From assembly GCA_005778405.1 (NCBI GenBank), contig SXOA01000002.1, forward strand, positions 1 through 34,965: DNA of 34,965 nucleotides, given 5' to 3'. The translations under genes were made by a program, and so were the position numbers. Numbering within the stretch: position 1 is the first letter of the stretch; each line of letters begins with the position of its first letter. Below, piece by piece: positions 23,608 to 32,684 of this stretch. The notes beneath the pieces are model-generated. The model made no database searches, had not been told where the DNA came from, and worked only from the letters and a program-made list of their open reading frames with translations. This DNA comes from Planctomycetaceae bacterium. GTDB taxonomy: Bacteria; Planctomycetota; Planctomycetia; Pirellulales; Pirellulaceae.

Positions 23608-25890
23608 CTACTTATCCACATACACCTGCGTGCTCTCTTCCTTCGTCACCGGTGTTGCCGACTCGTCGCTGCTGAGTTGGACGCGGATGAGGTGGTCGCC
23701 GGCGCGGAGACCCTGGGCGTGGATCTTGAAAGTGACTTCCTCGCCGGAGTTGATGCGGCCGACGGGGGCGAAGCTGATTTGCTGGCCCCGGGTGGTGGCG
23801 CGGGAGGGCCCTTCGCCACTGACGAGCTTGATCTCATTGGGGAGAGCGGCTGCCAGAAGGACGTTCGTGGCGGGACGCGAGCCCTTGTTCGAGACCCGGA
23901 CTTCATAGGTCGTGTCGGTGCCGACTTCGATCGGGTCGTTGATGTCCGAGATGCTAAAGACCAACTCCGAGGCCGCGTCGACCTGCACCGATTGCTCGCT
24001 GGCGACGGAGAGGCCGAGGTCGGCTTTCCCTTCGACGCGAATTTTCTGCTCGCCGGTCTCGACCGGGCTTGCCACAAATTTCACCGTGCCGCTCTTCGCG
24101 GCGGGGAGTTCTTCCAGCCCCCATAGGATGGCGTTTTGGACGGCGTCGTACTGACCTTCCGAATCCGACGAGACATACTTCATCCCCTTGGGGAGATACG
24201 CGATGAGCTGCACGTCGCGGGCGGCCGCGGTGCCGGGGTTGGCGACGGTGACGCTGTAGGTGGCCTGCCGGTCGAGGAACCGCTTCTTCGGCCCGCTCAC
24301 GCCGACCTGCAACTGCGGCGAGATGACTTCGATCTGCACACTGTGCTGGCTGGTCAGGTTTCCTTCGCCGCGGACCAGAATTGTGTTTTCCAGCAAGCCC
24401 GGCTTCTCGGCTTTCAGAGTCAGCTCCAGCTCGCGAGTCTCGCCGGGACGAAGGACGCCGATTTCATATTCCAGAGCGCCGCCGGCAACGTGCGACAGAC
24501 CGTCCGGCACGTCTTCTTCGACAACAACGCCAGTTGCCGCGCCGCTGCCGGGGTTCGTGATGGTGACGCCGAGCCGGACTTCCTGGCCGATCATCACTTG
24601 CTTGGGAGCGGTGTGTTCGATTTTGAGCAGCGGCCGCGTGGAGATGGTGCGAGCCGTCGCCTTCCCCGCGAAGCCGACCTGGGCCACGGAGCCAATTTCC
24701 CCTTCTTCTTCCGGAGTGACTTGCATCGAGATGGCAATCTCGTCCCCTGGCTGCATGTTCCCCAGGTTCCAGGTGAGCGTGCCGTCCGCGGCTTCGGTCG
24801 CTTGCGGCGTAGTCGCTTCCAAACGTGTGCCGCGGGGAACATGGTCGGTGACAATCACGTCATGAGCGGCAATCTGGCCGACGTTGCGAACACGAACCTC
24901 AAAGGTGGCGAGCTTGCCGACCTGCACTTCGGCGGGGGCGAGCTTCTCCAGCGCGACCGACGGCGCCTGCATTCCTTCCATCTGCCGCTCGCCGGGAACG
25001 CCGTGCGTGGCGGCCAGCGCATGTGAGACGGGAGCAGCAATATGGCGGCTAGCGCGGTCATTGCCGCCGCTGGGTTTGGCGCCATAGGCGTTGGGACGGA
25101 CCGGTTGAAGTTCTGCATTGTCTTCCGGCGGAGTCATTTCTGTTCTCGAAGCTGCACCAGGGAATGGTCGGCTGGACGGGATTGGATTGGCCCTCACCGA
25201 AGCAAGCCTGCCCGGCGGACGTGTCGCCGGCAGTGGACCCGCCACAGCCGGCTCCTCGGCAGCATCAGCCGCTTCCACAGCGGGGACCTCTTGAACTAGC
25301 GCTCCCTCGACTGCGCCAGGAGACTCTTCCGTGGCGGCGGGCTGTTCCGCGCCCTGGTTGTTATCATTCAGGGAATACGCGCCACCAGGCCGCGTCGGCG
25401 GACGGAGGCGATTGGGCGCACGGGCGGTTTCACCTTCGGGAACTTCCTGAACCGGTGGCTCTTTGGAGTTGTCCGCGACATAAGCGGAAGCTCCGCTGGT
25501 TTCGGCAGGTTGTCCTTCCGTGCCGTCGTTCACGGTGATTTCGCTTGCGGCGGCGGCTCCATACTGAGGGGGGCCCTTCTCCTGGGTAACAGCGCCCGCT
25601 CCGTATAGCGGCGCTTCACCTCCCGCCTGATAAAGGCCGCCACCAGTACCTTCGGTTGCACCGGTCAGTTCCCCTTCCGGAGTTGCCCCAGGATCCCCTT
25701 CGCCCGGCAACTTCTCTTCGCCCGCTTTGACGACCTTTTTCGCGGCCACCTTGGCCGGCTTTAATTGCTGCGCGCCTTTGTAGACGGCAAAGCCGCCGAC
25801 GCCGAGCACCACGGCCACAATCGCCAGCCGCAGATTGACCTGCTTGCCAATGGCCTGAGTACGCTTCAAAAGATCCCAGATTTTCGACAT
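23608..25890 (-). CDS. Membrane-anchored DUF11-repeat envelope protein
   Basis: The 760-aa protein starts at the ATG with complement 25888-25890, preceded by AGGTG. A single membrane segment lies near residues 20-40 (LRLAIVAVVLGVGGFAVYKG), then a long A/P/E-rich linker to about residue 310. Four or more DUF11/CARDB-like beta-sandwich repeats follow, each with the form VGxxxTYEVxVxNxGxxxAxxVxxxxxLPxGxKxVS (for example AEVQVGKLATFEVRVRNVG and QATYSVTVANPGTAAARDV). The repeats probably project from the inner membrane into the planctomycete periplasm and may be structural or ligand-binding. The gene converges on the UPF0175 gene and is divergent from the lipoprotein gene. No enzymatic motif is seen. 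Confidence 0.85.
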   Translation of the reverse strand: MSKIWDLLKRTQAIGKQVNLRLAIVAVVLGVGGFAVYKGAQQLKPAKVAAKKVVKAGEEKLPGEGDPGATPEGELTGATEGTGGGLYQAGGEAPLYGAGAVTQEKGPPQYGAAAASEITVNDGTEGQPAETSGASAYVADNSKEPPVQEVPEGETARAPNRLRPPTRPGGAYSLNDNNQGAEQPAATEESPGAVEGALVQEVPAVEAADAAEEPAVAGPLPATRPPGRLASVRANPIPSSRPFPGAASRTEMTPPEDNAELQPVRPNAYGAKPSGGNDRASRHIAAPVSHALAATHGVPGERQMEGMQAPSVALEKLAPAEVQVGKLATFEVRVRNVGQIAAHDVIVTDHVPRGTRLEATTPQATEAADGTLTWNLGNMQPGDEIAISMQVTPEEEGEIGSVAQVGFAGKATARTISTRPLLKIEHTAPKQVMIGQEVRLGVTITNPGSGAATGVVVEEDVPDGLSHVAGGALEYEIGVLRPGETRELELTLKAEKPGLLENTILVRGEGNLTSQHSVQIEVISPQLQVGVSGPKKRFLDRQATYSVTVANPGTAAARDVQLIAYLPKGMKYVSSDSEGQYDAVQNAILWGLEELPAAKSGTVKFVASPVETGEQKIRVEGKADLGLSVASEQSVQVDAASELVFSISDINDPIEVGTDTTYEVRVSNKGSRPATNVLLAAALPNEIKLVSGEGPSRATTRGQQISFAPVGRINSGEEVTFKIHAQGLRAGDHLIRVQLSSDESATPVTKEESTQVYVDK

Positions 25891-26247
25891 AGGACACCTG
25901 GCAGTTGGGAAATTCCATCGCTGATCTGGCCATGCAAAGTGGCCCAAACAGCGGGGAAATACCAAAACCGGGTAATCCAGGGAAGGTCAACATAGTAGCT
26001 CGCTCACTCCGCCACTCTGAGCGAGAGAGAGGCCACGCCGAAACTTGCTAGCACGCTGTCTAACCCTTTTTTTCCCTGCGACCGGAAAAATCCGCAAGTT
26101 CGATACAGCTTCACACGATAAATAGGTTTGGATAACGCACGGCATTACCCGCGCGGATTCCCTTGGACCTTCACAAGGCCGTACCACGGGCAAGGCAACC
26201 CCACAGCAGCCGGAGCAACTCCGGCATTTGATTTACCGAGGAATGTC
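25891..26247. promoter_or_regulatory. Divergent intergenic control region
   Basis: This 357-base stretch separates the DUF11 gene (-) and the lipoprotein gene (+) and must hold both promoters, but no convincing -35/-10 pair was found. Two perfect short hairpins are present: CTCGCTCA/TGAGCGAG (25999-26025) and GCCGGAG/CTCCGGC with a 3-base loop (26209-26225). The latter lies in the leader just upstream of the lipoprotein start. Confidence 0.4.
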
Positions 26248-26826
26248 ATGTCTCACAGGATGGTAATCGCGACTCTCGGACTCCTGTTGGCTGCGGCCTC
26301 TCTTTCCAGCACGGGCTGCATGATAGGGCTCAAAGCTGGCCCGCACCTGGGCCCGCTTGGGATTCCCGTGCCGATCAGCCCCTACTTCCAAAAGAAGGAA
26401 GAGGACCAATTCTGGGCCCACGAGCGGTACGATCGGGCTCCCATCCTGGGACCGCTGGTGCCGGGTGCTCCGACCGAGGCTCTCGACCCTCCCAGCGATG
26501 ACGAAGTCGTCCGGGCTTGGGAAAAGGCCAACCCGGTGCAAGGGGGCCTCCCCTTCCTGCACGAAATCCAGCGGAACAACGTCCGCATCGTGACGGAGAA
26601 GATTGCCGACTACATCGATCCGCCGCGCGTCGTGCCGCTTATCGGCCCCGTGCAGCTGCACCACGCTCACTACAAGTGCACCATCTATTACACCGAAGTC
26701 ACCCGCGTTGGCTGGCCGGTGCCGCACACCCTGACGGACGAAGACTCGCAAGAAGTCATCTACATCGACCACAATCACTTCCACATGGTTGGGAATGTGG
26801 ACACCGGTGCCGGAGCTGGCTTCTAG
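26248..26826 (+). CDS. Secreted lipoprotein of unknown function
   Basis: The protein is 192 aa from ATG 26248, with GAGGA just upstream. The N-terminus is a lipoprotein signal: hydrophobic VIATLGLLLAAASLSS followed by lipobox-like STGC with the lipidated cysteine near residue 24. The mature part begins with a glycine/proline-rich segment (GPHLGPLGIPVPISPYFQ), and later has EDQFWAHERYDRAPILGPLVPG and YIDPPRVVPLIGPVQLHHAHYKC. It ends in HNHFHMVGNVDTGAGAGF. I recognise no characterised family; it resembles conserved planctomycete envelope proteins. The gene ends at a strong intrinsic terminator and is monocistronic. Confidence 0.78.
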   Translation: MSHRMVIATLGLLLAAASLSSTGCMIGLKAGPHLGPLGIPVPISPYFQKKEEDQFWAHERYDRAPILGPLVPGAPTEALDPPSDDEVVRAWEKANPVQGGLPFLHEIQRNNVRIVTEKIADYIDPPRVVPLIGPVQLHHAHYKCTIYYTEVTRVGWPVPHTLTDEDSQEVIYIDHNHFHMVGNVDTGAGAGF

Positions 26827-26852
26827 GTTTCACACACACCAAGCATCAATTC

Positions 26853-26895
26853 ACGCGTCCTGAGCCACTCTCCGGCTCAGGACGCGTTTTCTTTT
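26853..26895 (+). terminator. Rho-independent terminator of the lipoprotein gene
   Basis: A perfect 14-bp stem (ACGCGTCCTGAGCC and GGCTCAGGACGCGT) with loop ACTCTCC is followed by the T-tract TTTTCTTTT. It starts 26 bases after the stop codon. It is the clearest terminator in the window. Confidence 0.92.
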
Positions 26896-26904
26896 GGCAA
26901 GGAG

Positions 26905-27165
26905 CTAACGAATGAGCTCCAGTTCCGACAGCGCTGCGTGCAGTTCTTTCACTCCGTCATCGGTAACACGTGTGCGATAGAGATTGAGCGTGTGCAGCCG
27001 ATTGAGCATTGCCAGAAACACCAACTCCGCATCGGTGATCTGCGTCTAATCCAATCGCAGTCTCTCCAGCTTCGTTAGCCCGGTTAGATGAACCCGTCCC
27101 TGATCGGTGACTTTCGTATCCGCAAGATGGAGCCAGACCTGTTGAGAAAGCCCTCCCAGCGGCAC
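26905..27165 (-). pseudogene. Leucine-rich-repeat protein fragment with an internal stop
   Basis: The reverse strand gives 86 codons with the TTD/VTD-type LRR pattern: GGLSQQVWLHLADTKVTDQG, LTGLTKLERLRLD, then TAG (27046-27048) and TQITDAELVFLAMLNRLHTL, LNLYRTRVTDDGVKEL. The period is about 24 residues, as in the LRR proteins common in Planctomycetes. There is no start codon context, and the internal stop splits it. It begins directly after the TAA of the HEAT/heme gene and in the same frame. It is best read as a relic of a larger LRR gene or C-terminal extension. Confidence 0.75.
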
Positions 27166-28986
27166 TTACTGCCCCCCGACCACGTCGAATTGCAGGCTTG
27201 AGTCCGCCGGTTTTTTCAGCTCGACTTTCAGGCTGGCACCCTCGGGCAGGTCGCTGGGGAGGTTGAGACGCAGAGTGAGCTTGTGACGGCCGGCAGTGAG
27301 GGGGATTGTGAGTTTCGCGGGCTTCTCAAAGGGCTCTGCATCGAGCCAGAGGTGAGCCTGGACAGGAGTCTGGACTTCGACTTGCAAGTCGCCGGCCTGG
27401 CTGACTTCGATTTCCCCTTGCAGGAACGCCACCGTCTTATCGGCGGGACTTTTGACCAGGGATGCCGCTGGGAGCGCGGCGACTACATCCCCTAGTGGTA
27501 ACGGGCCGCGAGCCGTGCCGTACAGCGGCAGCCAGGCATCCGCGGGCAGTTCCAGGACATGCTGACGAAAGTGCTCGACGTTGGGGACTTCGCCGCTGAT
27601 TTCCGGGGCGGGTGACTTGAGCAGTCGCCAGCGCTGGAGCGTGGGTGTCGCGCGGATGGCGTAGTCGCCCGGCCGGCCCAGTTCCGTGATGAAGCGGGCG
27701 AGATCGAGAAACTCGTCGTGCGTGAGGAATTTGGTCAGCCCCTGCGGCATCAGCGACGGCCCCTCCTTTTCGCTCTCGATGTCGCTGCTGGCCAAAGTGA
27801 TTACTTTCCCGCTGGCGTCCTTGAGCCGCACCCGCTCGTCGTTGCGGTCCATGACAATGCCGGTGACGACTTCGCCGTCCGCGGTCAGGATGACCTTGGT
27901 GACGTATTGCTCCTTGATGTTCAGGCTAGGGTTGAGGACCGAGTTGACGATGTATTCGGGAGGCGAAATCGAGCCGAGCGCCGTCAGTTCGGGGCCGACC
28001 TGGCCGCCGGCGCGGGCGATGGCATGGCACTTGAGGCAATTCACGTCGGCCCGGCGAAAAACTTTTTCGCCGCGAGCCGCGTCTCCTTTCGCCATCACCT
28101 CCGCGGAGATTTTCTGCACCACTTCCTGGCTGGGAGGCGGGGCATCGACGGCAATGTCAGCCCCCTTGCTGAGCAGGTTGGAGAGCCCTTCGTCGCTCCG
28201 GCCGATGGAGTACATATAACGGAGCGTGACCTTGGCAACTTCTTTCGGCAGCTTGACATTCCCCAAGGCGGCTGCGAGCTGTTCCGCCCCCTCCTTGCGG
28301 CTGAGGATGGCATCGATGAGCGGGGCAGGGTCGTCCTTGGGCCCCGCCGCGGCCAGGACCTCTGCCCCCTGTTTTGCCGCGACACGAACGTCGAGCCGAG
28401 CGAGACCGGCGACGGCTTGCATTCGAACGGGAATGGACTTGTCCTTGGCGGCGATTGTCAGCAGTGCCGCCTTGCTGTTCGCATCCCCGATATTGGCCAG
28501 GCCGTCGATGGCCGCTGCGCGAATCGCCGTTTCGGTTTTTGAACTGGCAGCCATAGCCTGCAATTCCGGCGCAATCTCCTTCACCTTCCAAACGGACGCC
28601 AGCTTGAGCGCCGCCAGCCTGAGCCGCGACTCGATACCTTCCGCCAAAAGTGTCTTGAGCGCCGCCAGGTTCCCCTCCGGCTTCACCTTGCGCACCACGG
28701 CCGCATCAGTCAGCAACTCCACCACCCTCAGCCGCACCGCGGGCTTGTAGACGTCCGGCTTTTGCAACTGCTCGAAGACATACGCCAGGTCCTTGGCGTT
28801 TCCCTTCTGGCAGACCATCTCCACCACGGTCCCCACCCGCTCCGCCGGCAGGCGGCCGCTTTGCAGCAGCTTCATCAGCGGGGCAGCCGGACTGGGCTCC
28901 TCGGCACGGGCCTCCAGAGCCAACACGAAAACCGGAATCAAGGCGAAGGCAAATCGCAGCATGAAGGAGAGCACTCGCGGGAGCAT
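27166..28986 (-). CDS. Exported HEAT-repeat protein with planctomycete heme-binding (c-type) domain
   Basis: The 606-aa protein has a signal peptide (MLRFAFALIPVFVLALEARA; a second ATG at 28962 is possible). Residues about 50-290 are HEAT-like helical repeats (ESRLRLAALKLASVW, AAAIDGLANIGDANSKAALL, MQAVAGLARLDVR). A c-type cytochrome domain of the TIGR02603 kind follows, with heme motif C317-L-K-C320-H321 in FRRADVNCLKCHAIARAGG and the typical VGPELTALGSISPPEYIVNSVLNPS and GEVVTGIVMDRNDERVRLKDASG. The last about 130 residues are beta-rich. The family lies in the periplasm-like space and is often fused to a dehydrogenase propeller (TIGR02604), which is absent here. The electron partner is unknown. 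Confidence 0.9.
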   Translation of the reverse strand: MLPRVLSFMLRFAFALIPVFVLALEARAEEPSPAAPLMKLLQSGRLPAERVGTVVEMVCQKGNAKDLAYVFEQLQKPDVYKPAVRLRVVELLTDAAVVRKVKPEGNLAALKTLLAEGIESRLRLAALKLASVWKVKEIAPELQAMAASSKTETAIRAAAIDGLANIGDANSKAALLTIAAKDKSIPVRMQAVAGLARLDVRVAAKQGAEVLAAAGPKDDPAPLIDAILSRKEGAEQLAAALGNVKLPKEVAKVTLRYMYSIGRSDEGLSNLLSKGADIAVDAPPPSQEVVQKISAEVMAKGDAARGEKVFRRADVNCLKCHAIARAGGQVGPELTALGSISPPEYIVNSVLNPSLNIKEQYVTKVILTADGEVVTGIVMDRNDERVRLKDASGKVITLASSDIESEKEGPSLMPQGLTKFLTHDEFLDLARFITELGRPGDYAIRATPTLQRWRLLKSPAPEISGEVPNVEHFRQHVLELPADAWLPLYGTARGPLPLGDVVAALPAASLVKSPADKTVAFLQGEIEVSQAGDLQVEVQTPVQAHLWLDAEPFEKPAKLTIPLTAGRHKLTLRLNLPSDLPEGASLKVELKKPADSSLQFDVVGGQ

Positions 28987-29313
28987 GGTAGGACCGTTGG
29001 AAATCGTCAGAGACGGGAGCCAGAATCATAAGTCCCCCGTTTCGATTCCACGAGGCCATGCGGAGGCCGCGCTTGTAGCAAAAACCCATTCTTGAAAACC
29101 ATGGTCCATCTCTTGTCCACACTGGGAACAAATGGTGAAATATTCCAACTACCACTTGCCGCAACTCGTGGACACGTCACGACTTGCAAAAATATGCCCC
29201 AGGACTTTTGCAACACCACCCCGCCGATAGTGTGGTCTTGAGAATCTCCCTCTCCCCCTGGGAGAGGGCCGGGGTGAGGGTTTTGGGTCCACGATCCGCC
29301 ATCCGAGCGGCAT

Positions 29314-29428
29314 GTTCGGCGCAGGTCTCCGACCTCGCCGAAACACCTGACCGAAGGTTTTCTTCGACAACCGGTCCGAGAGACCTGCGGTCGATCATGC
29401 GGGCGGGGTCAGGAGACCCTCGCCTAAC
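29314..29428. repeat. 115-base direct repeat, copy 1
   Basis: This copy shares GTTCGGCGCAGG, TCCGACCTCGCCGAAACAC, AGACCTGCGGTCGATCAT and GGGGTCAGGAGACCCTCGCC with copy 2, in the same order and over the same length. Its central hairpin is degraded compared with copy 2 (GACCGAAGGTTTTC instead of GACCGCAGGTCTCC). Confidence 0.8.
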
Positions 29429-29601
29429 TAGTCGCCCAACTAGTTCCACCTGCCTGAAAACAACCACGCTTCACGCCGCAATGATTCATGATTCAGGCTC
29501 TCCGTTTTCAGCAGAGTCACATCCGCAAACTATTTGCTGTCAAAGACTTGCGGCATCTCGAAGCGTGAATTAGGCCAATTCTTGATTCATCCGTAATTGA
29601 A

Positions 29602-29680
29602 CCGCGGAGATCATTGAGAGTCGCAAAGGGAGGCCGATTTACAAACACATTCTCTCCGCGCTCCTCCGCGAACTCCGCGG
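29602..29680. repeat. Short inverted repeat CCGCGGAG/CTCCGCGG
   Basis: The 8-base ends (29602-29609 and 29673-29680) are perfect inverted copies. The interior holds purine-rich and complementary CTCTCCGCGCTCCTCCGCG words, a style similar to the 22187-22291 element. It is likely a dispersed intergenic repeat. Confidence 0.5.
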
Positions 29681-29745
29681 CTAATCTTCTCCCCTCTTGG
29701 AATTCCCACAACCAGATTGAGAAAGAGCACGACCTCTCCAGCTCC

Positions 29746-29860
29746 GTTCGGCGCAGGCCTCCGACCTCGCCGAAACACGTGACCGCAGGTCTCCTGCGTG
29801 AGCCTGTCCGGGAGACCTGCGGTCGATCATCCGGACGGGGTCAGGAGACCCTCGCCCAAC
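29746..29860. repeat. 115-base direct repeat, copy 2, with a 14-bp hairpin
   Basis: This is the better preserved copy. Its centre holds a perfect 14-bp inverted repeat, GACCGCAGGTCTCC (29781-29794) and GGAGACCTGCGGTC (29811-29824), with a 16-base loop. The two copies are 432 bases apart in the same orientation. No terminal transposase gene is present. Confidence 0.82.
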
Positions 29861-30007
29861 ATGGCACTGTCCGCGAGGCACTGCCGTCCCCCGCTCCACT
29901 TGAGAGCAGGACACCAACAGGCCCGGTCATATTATACCATTGTCCAGTATCCAATTAGGCACATTTCCAAAACTATTTGGAGAATTCTGGACGGCCGGAA
30001 ATCCCTC

Positions 30008-30031
30008 GTTCTCACGGTCCTCCGTGGGAAT
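30008..30031. repeat. REP-like palindrome, copy 3 (degenerate)
   Basis: GTTCTCACGG (30008-30017) and CCGTGGGAAT (30022-30031) pair with one G-T type and one end mismatch around a 4-base loop. It lies about 33 bases beyond the stop of the delta-60 protein gene on the minus strand. Confidence 0.6.
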
Positions 30032-30063
30032 TTCGAGACCAATGGCCTGCCGACGCGGGTTTT

Positions 30064-32580
30064 CTACCGGCGCTGCCTGCCTCCTGGACGAGTGGATTCC
30101 AGTTGTTCGGCCAGTACGCTACTCAGCCAGGCGCTCGGGTAGAGACCAGCCGGTTCGGTGAAGACCTGATCAACGGTGGCGACGTGGTCCTCTTCCAGTT
30201 CGGTGCTGCGTTCCCCAGTCGCCGGCGTCTCGGCCATCAGGCCATCGGCGTTGTGAGCGTGCCCCAAAGTGTGTCCCAGTTCGTGCATCATGGCCGATAG
30301 TGGGTCCATACGGTCTTGGTCTCCTTGTTCGCCTCGTCCTCCAGCCGGCGAGGATATTTGGCCTGTTGCCGGGAGAATTGAATATCCAGCCAACAACTGA
30401 GCTGCGGCAGCGTCGTTGCCAGCGGATGCTTGTGAAGCTCCTGCCGGCGGATCGGCGATCCCTTGCGGATTGGTGTTGCTCGCGGCCAAGGCGAAAGCCG
30501 CATCGGCCGATTGACTGCCAGAAGTGCGCGAAGCAGCGGCACTATACTGGTACACCCGGTCGGTGCCACTATCGACAATCCAGAGGTCGCTCACGTTCGC
30601 GGGATCCAGGGTGATGCCGGTCGGGGTGGCGTTGGCCGCATCGATGGTCCAGCTTCCCTGCAGAGTCCCCGCGATGGTGTACTTGAACACCTTGTTCGTG
30701 GCAGCGTCATTCACGACCCAGATACTCGTGCCATCCGTGACGATATCCTTGGGACTGGTGTTGCCACTATTGAGGCTGAAGTTGCTGGCGGCGGTCTGGC
30801 TCCCCGACAGACGGCTGGCGGCACCGGCATAACGATAGACCTTGTCGTTCCTGGCATCGACGATCCAGACATCCGTGCCATCGGTGGCAATGCCTTCCAC
30901 TGTGGCATTTGTCGCGATTGTGCCTGCCGACCACGAGCCCAACAATCCGCCGCTCGCGTCATAGACATACACATTCCGATTGGCGTCCACGACCCACACT
31001 GTGTCGCCTGCCGCGGTACTGGCCGCCCCGCGCGGCGTAGCATTGCCGCTGGATAGCGCGTAGTTCTCGACCGCCGCGCCCGAGGCCGAATACTCATAGG
31101 TGAAATTGGCCGTGGCGTCGTTGACCACATAAAACTTGGTGACCGGCGGCGGGTCGCCCAGGAACCGCATCACGAATGGCTGTATGTCATAATTGTCGAT
31201 CTCGGGGTCGGGGTTCGAGTCCGGGAGTGTGAGGGCGCCGGCAACGATGATGCTGCCGTCGACCGCCAAAGCCATCGAATAACCAGTGATGGAGCGATAA
31301 CCCGCTGGCGGAGTTGCAACCTTGACGCCACCCGTACCGAATGTTCCATCGAGTGTGCCGTTCGAATTGAAGCGCACCACAAGCGAGTTTGACACACCAT
31401 TCGAAGACAATCCCCCGGCCACCACGATCTTCCCATCGGGCTGAATGGCCACGTCGGAAGCCCCCTCCGCCGTTGCCGAGGCGTTGCCATCGGCGTCGAA
31501 ACGCACGTAACCGTTGCCGCCGCCAAAGCTGGTGTCGAGGGTGCCGCTGGCCGTGAAGCGGGCCACGAACAGATCGTCGCCGCCGTCGAGCCCTGTAATG
31601 AAACCCACGACCACGATCTTGCCGTCGGCCTGCAGCGTCACACGCCTGGCCGAGATATCCATGCCCGGTACCGACAAGGTGGCATAGGTGCCGGCGAACG
31701 AAGGGTCCGGGTTGCCGCCGGGGATGTTGCTGCTTGCGGCCGTGAACCGCGCCACGACCAGGTTGTGTGCCCAATTGCTGGCGTCGGTGTACGAACCCAC
31801 GGCCACCACTTTGTTGTCCGCTTGTACGGCGATGTCGTCGAACGAGCTCCAGTTCCAGCCATAGTTACCCAGCCGGTACCCTTCGCCCCGAAAGCCGAAT
31901 CCCTTGTTGCCGGTGTCGATCACGCCATTGGCCGTAAAGCCGGCCACAAACGCCGAAGTAATTGCTTGCGGGTACGTGCCCCCAGAAATGAAACCACCCA
32001 CCACAATCTTGCCATTGGAGAGCAGGCCGACGCCGCGTGTTTGAGTGGAGTAGGTGCTCTCGGGGATGGCGAAGCTGCTCAACCCGCCGACGCCGAAACT
32101 GGTGTCCGCCGAGCCATCGGCGTTGAGGCGGCCGACCGCGATGGCATCGTCGGGCAGGTCGATGGCGTCATCGGGATCGTCAAAAGCGGGATTGTCCATG
32201 GAGCTTGCCACGACGGCTTTACCGTCGGGCTGCAGGACCAGATTCGACCCACCCATCGCGAGCAGCGCTTGCGGATTCGCCAGACCGCCGATGCCATAGC
32301 TGGCATCGGCATTGCCCTGCGAATCGTAGCGGGCGACGACCACGCCCGGGATCCCATGGAATCCTCCGGCAGCCACGATCTTCTGGTCCCCCGGCTGAAT
32401 CTGCACGTCTAAATACCTGCCGAGCCAAGGTTCCACGATGATGGCCCCATCTTCGGGTCCGAAGCCGGCCAGCAAGCAGCGGTCTTCGAGCCGCTCCAGG
32501 CGGGGCCTAGTCGTCGACCGTTTGCGTGAAGCGGGCCGGCGGGCGAATTTCAGAGTGCGGAGTGAGGTGGCGAGGGACAT
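30064..32580 (-). CDS. Large secreted delta-60/beta-propeller protein with a C-terminal metzincin-like zinc motif
   Basis: The 838-aa protein starts at the ATG with complement 32578-32580. Basic residues and LERLEDRCLLAG (28-39) form the N-terminal motif typical of planctomycete exported giants. Residues about 45-460 are delta-60 repeats (TIGR02608: IQPDGKIVVAGG, VVRFNSNGTLDGTFGTGG). About 470-730 are NHL-like propeller repeats (WVVDANRNVYVYDASG, LWIVDSGTDRVYQYS). The tail has HELGHTLGHAH with H766, H770 and H776 (HExxHxxGxxH) and a nearby methionine M782 (GLMAETPATGER). The tail is widespread in planctomycete secreted proteins; whether it is a working protease or a zinc-binding module is open. 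The function is likely at the cell surface. Confidence 0.85.
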   Translation of the reverse strand: MSLATSLRTLKFARRPASRKRSTTRPRLERLEDRCLLAGFGPEDGAIIVEPWLGRYLDVQIQPGDQKIVAAGGFHGIPGVVVARYDSQGNADASYGIGGLANPQALLAMGGSNLVLQPDGKAVVASSMDNPAFDDPDDAIDLPDDAIAVGRLNADGSADTSFGVGGLSSFAIPESTYSTQTRGVGLLSNGKIVVGGFISGGTYPQAITSAFVAGFTANGVIDTGNKGFGFRGEGYRLGNYGWNWSSFDDIAVQADNKVVAVGSYTDASNWAHNLVVARFTAASSNIPGGNPDPSFAGTYATLSVPGMDISARRVTLQADGKIVVVGFITGLDGGDDLFVARFTASGTLDTSFGGGNGYVRFDADGNASATAEGASDVAIQPDGKIVVAGGLSSNGVSNSLVVRFNSNGTLDGTFGTGGVKVATPPAGYRSITGYSMALAVDGSIIVAGALTLPDSNPDPEIDNYDIQPFVMRFLGDPPPVTKFYVVNDATANFTYEYSASGAAVENYALSSGNATPRGAASTAAGDTVWVVDANRNVYVYDASGGLLGSWSAGTIATNATVEGIATDGTDVWIVDARNDKVYRYAGAASRLSGSQTAASNFSLNSGNTSPKDIVTDGTSIWVVNDAATNKVFKYTIAGTLQGSWTIDAANATPTGITLDPANVSDLWIVDSGTDRVYQYSAAASRTSGSQSADAAFALAASNTNPQGIADPPAGASQASAGNDAAAAQLLAGYSILPATGQISSPAGGRGEQGDQDRMDPLSAMMHELGHTLGHAHNADGLMAETPATGERSTELEEDHVATVDQVFTEPAGLYPSAWLSSVLAEQLESTRPGGRQRR

Positions 32581-32684
32581 CGTAAGGCTCCAATTTGAAA
32601 GGGTCAGCGACGTGATGTAGTAATGAAGTGATAGGGATGAAGGGACTTGCCGGAGCCCGGAAGAGACGCAGAGCGTCCACGCCG

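Larger units (their letters stand above)
28987..30063. other. 1.08-kb intergenic region made largely of dispersed repeats
   Basis: No gene is supported on either strand. It contains two 115-base direct repeats (29314 and 29746), three TGATTCA words near 29482-29589, a CCGCGGAG/CTCCGCGG inverted repeat (29602-29680) and REP-like palindrome copy 3 (30008). It must also carry the promoter of the HEAT/heme gene near 29000-29100, which I cannot place. Confidence 0.6.
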
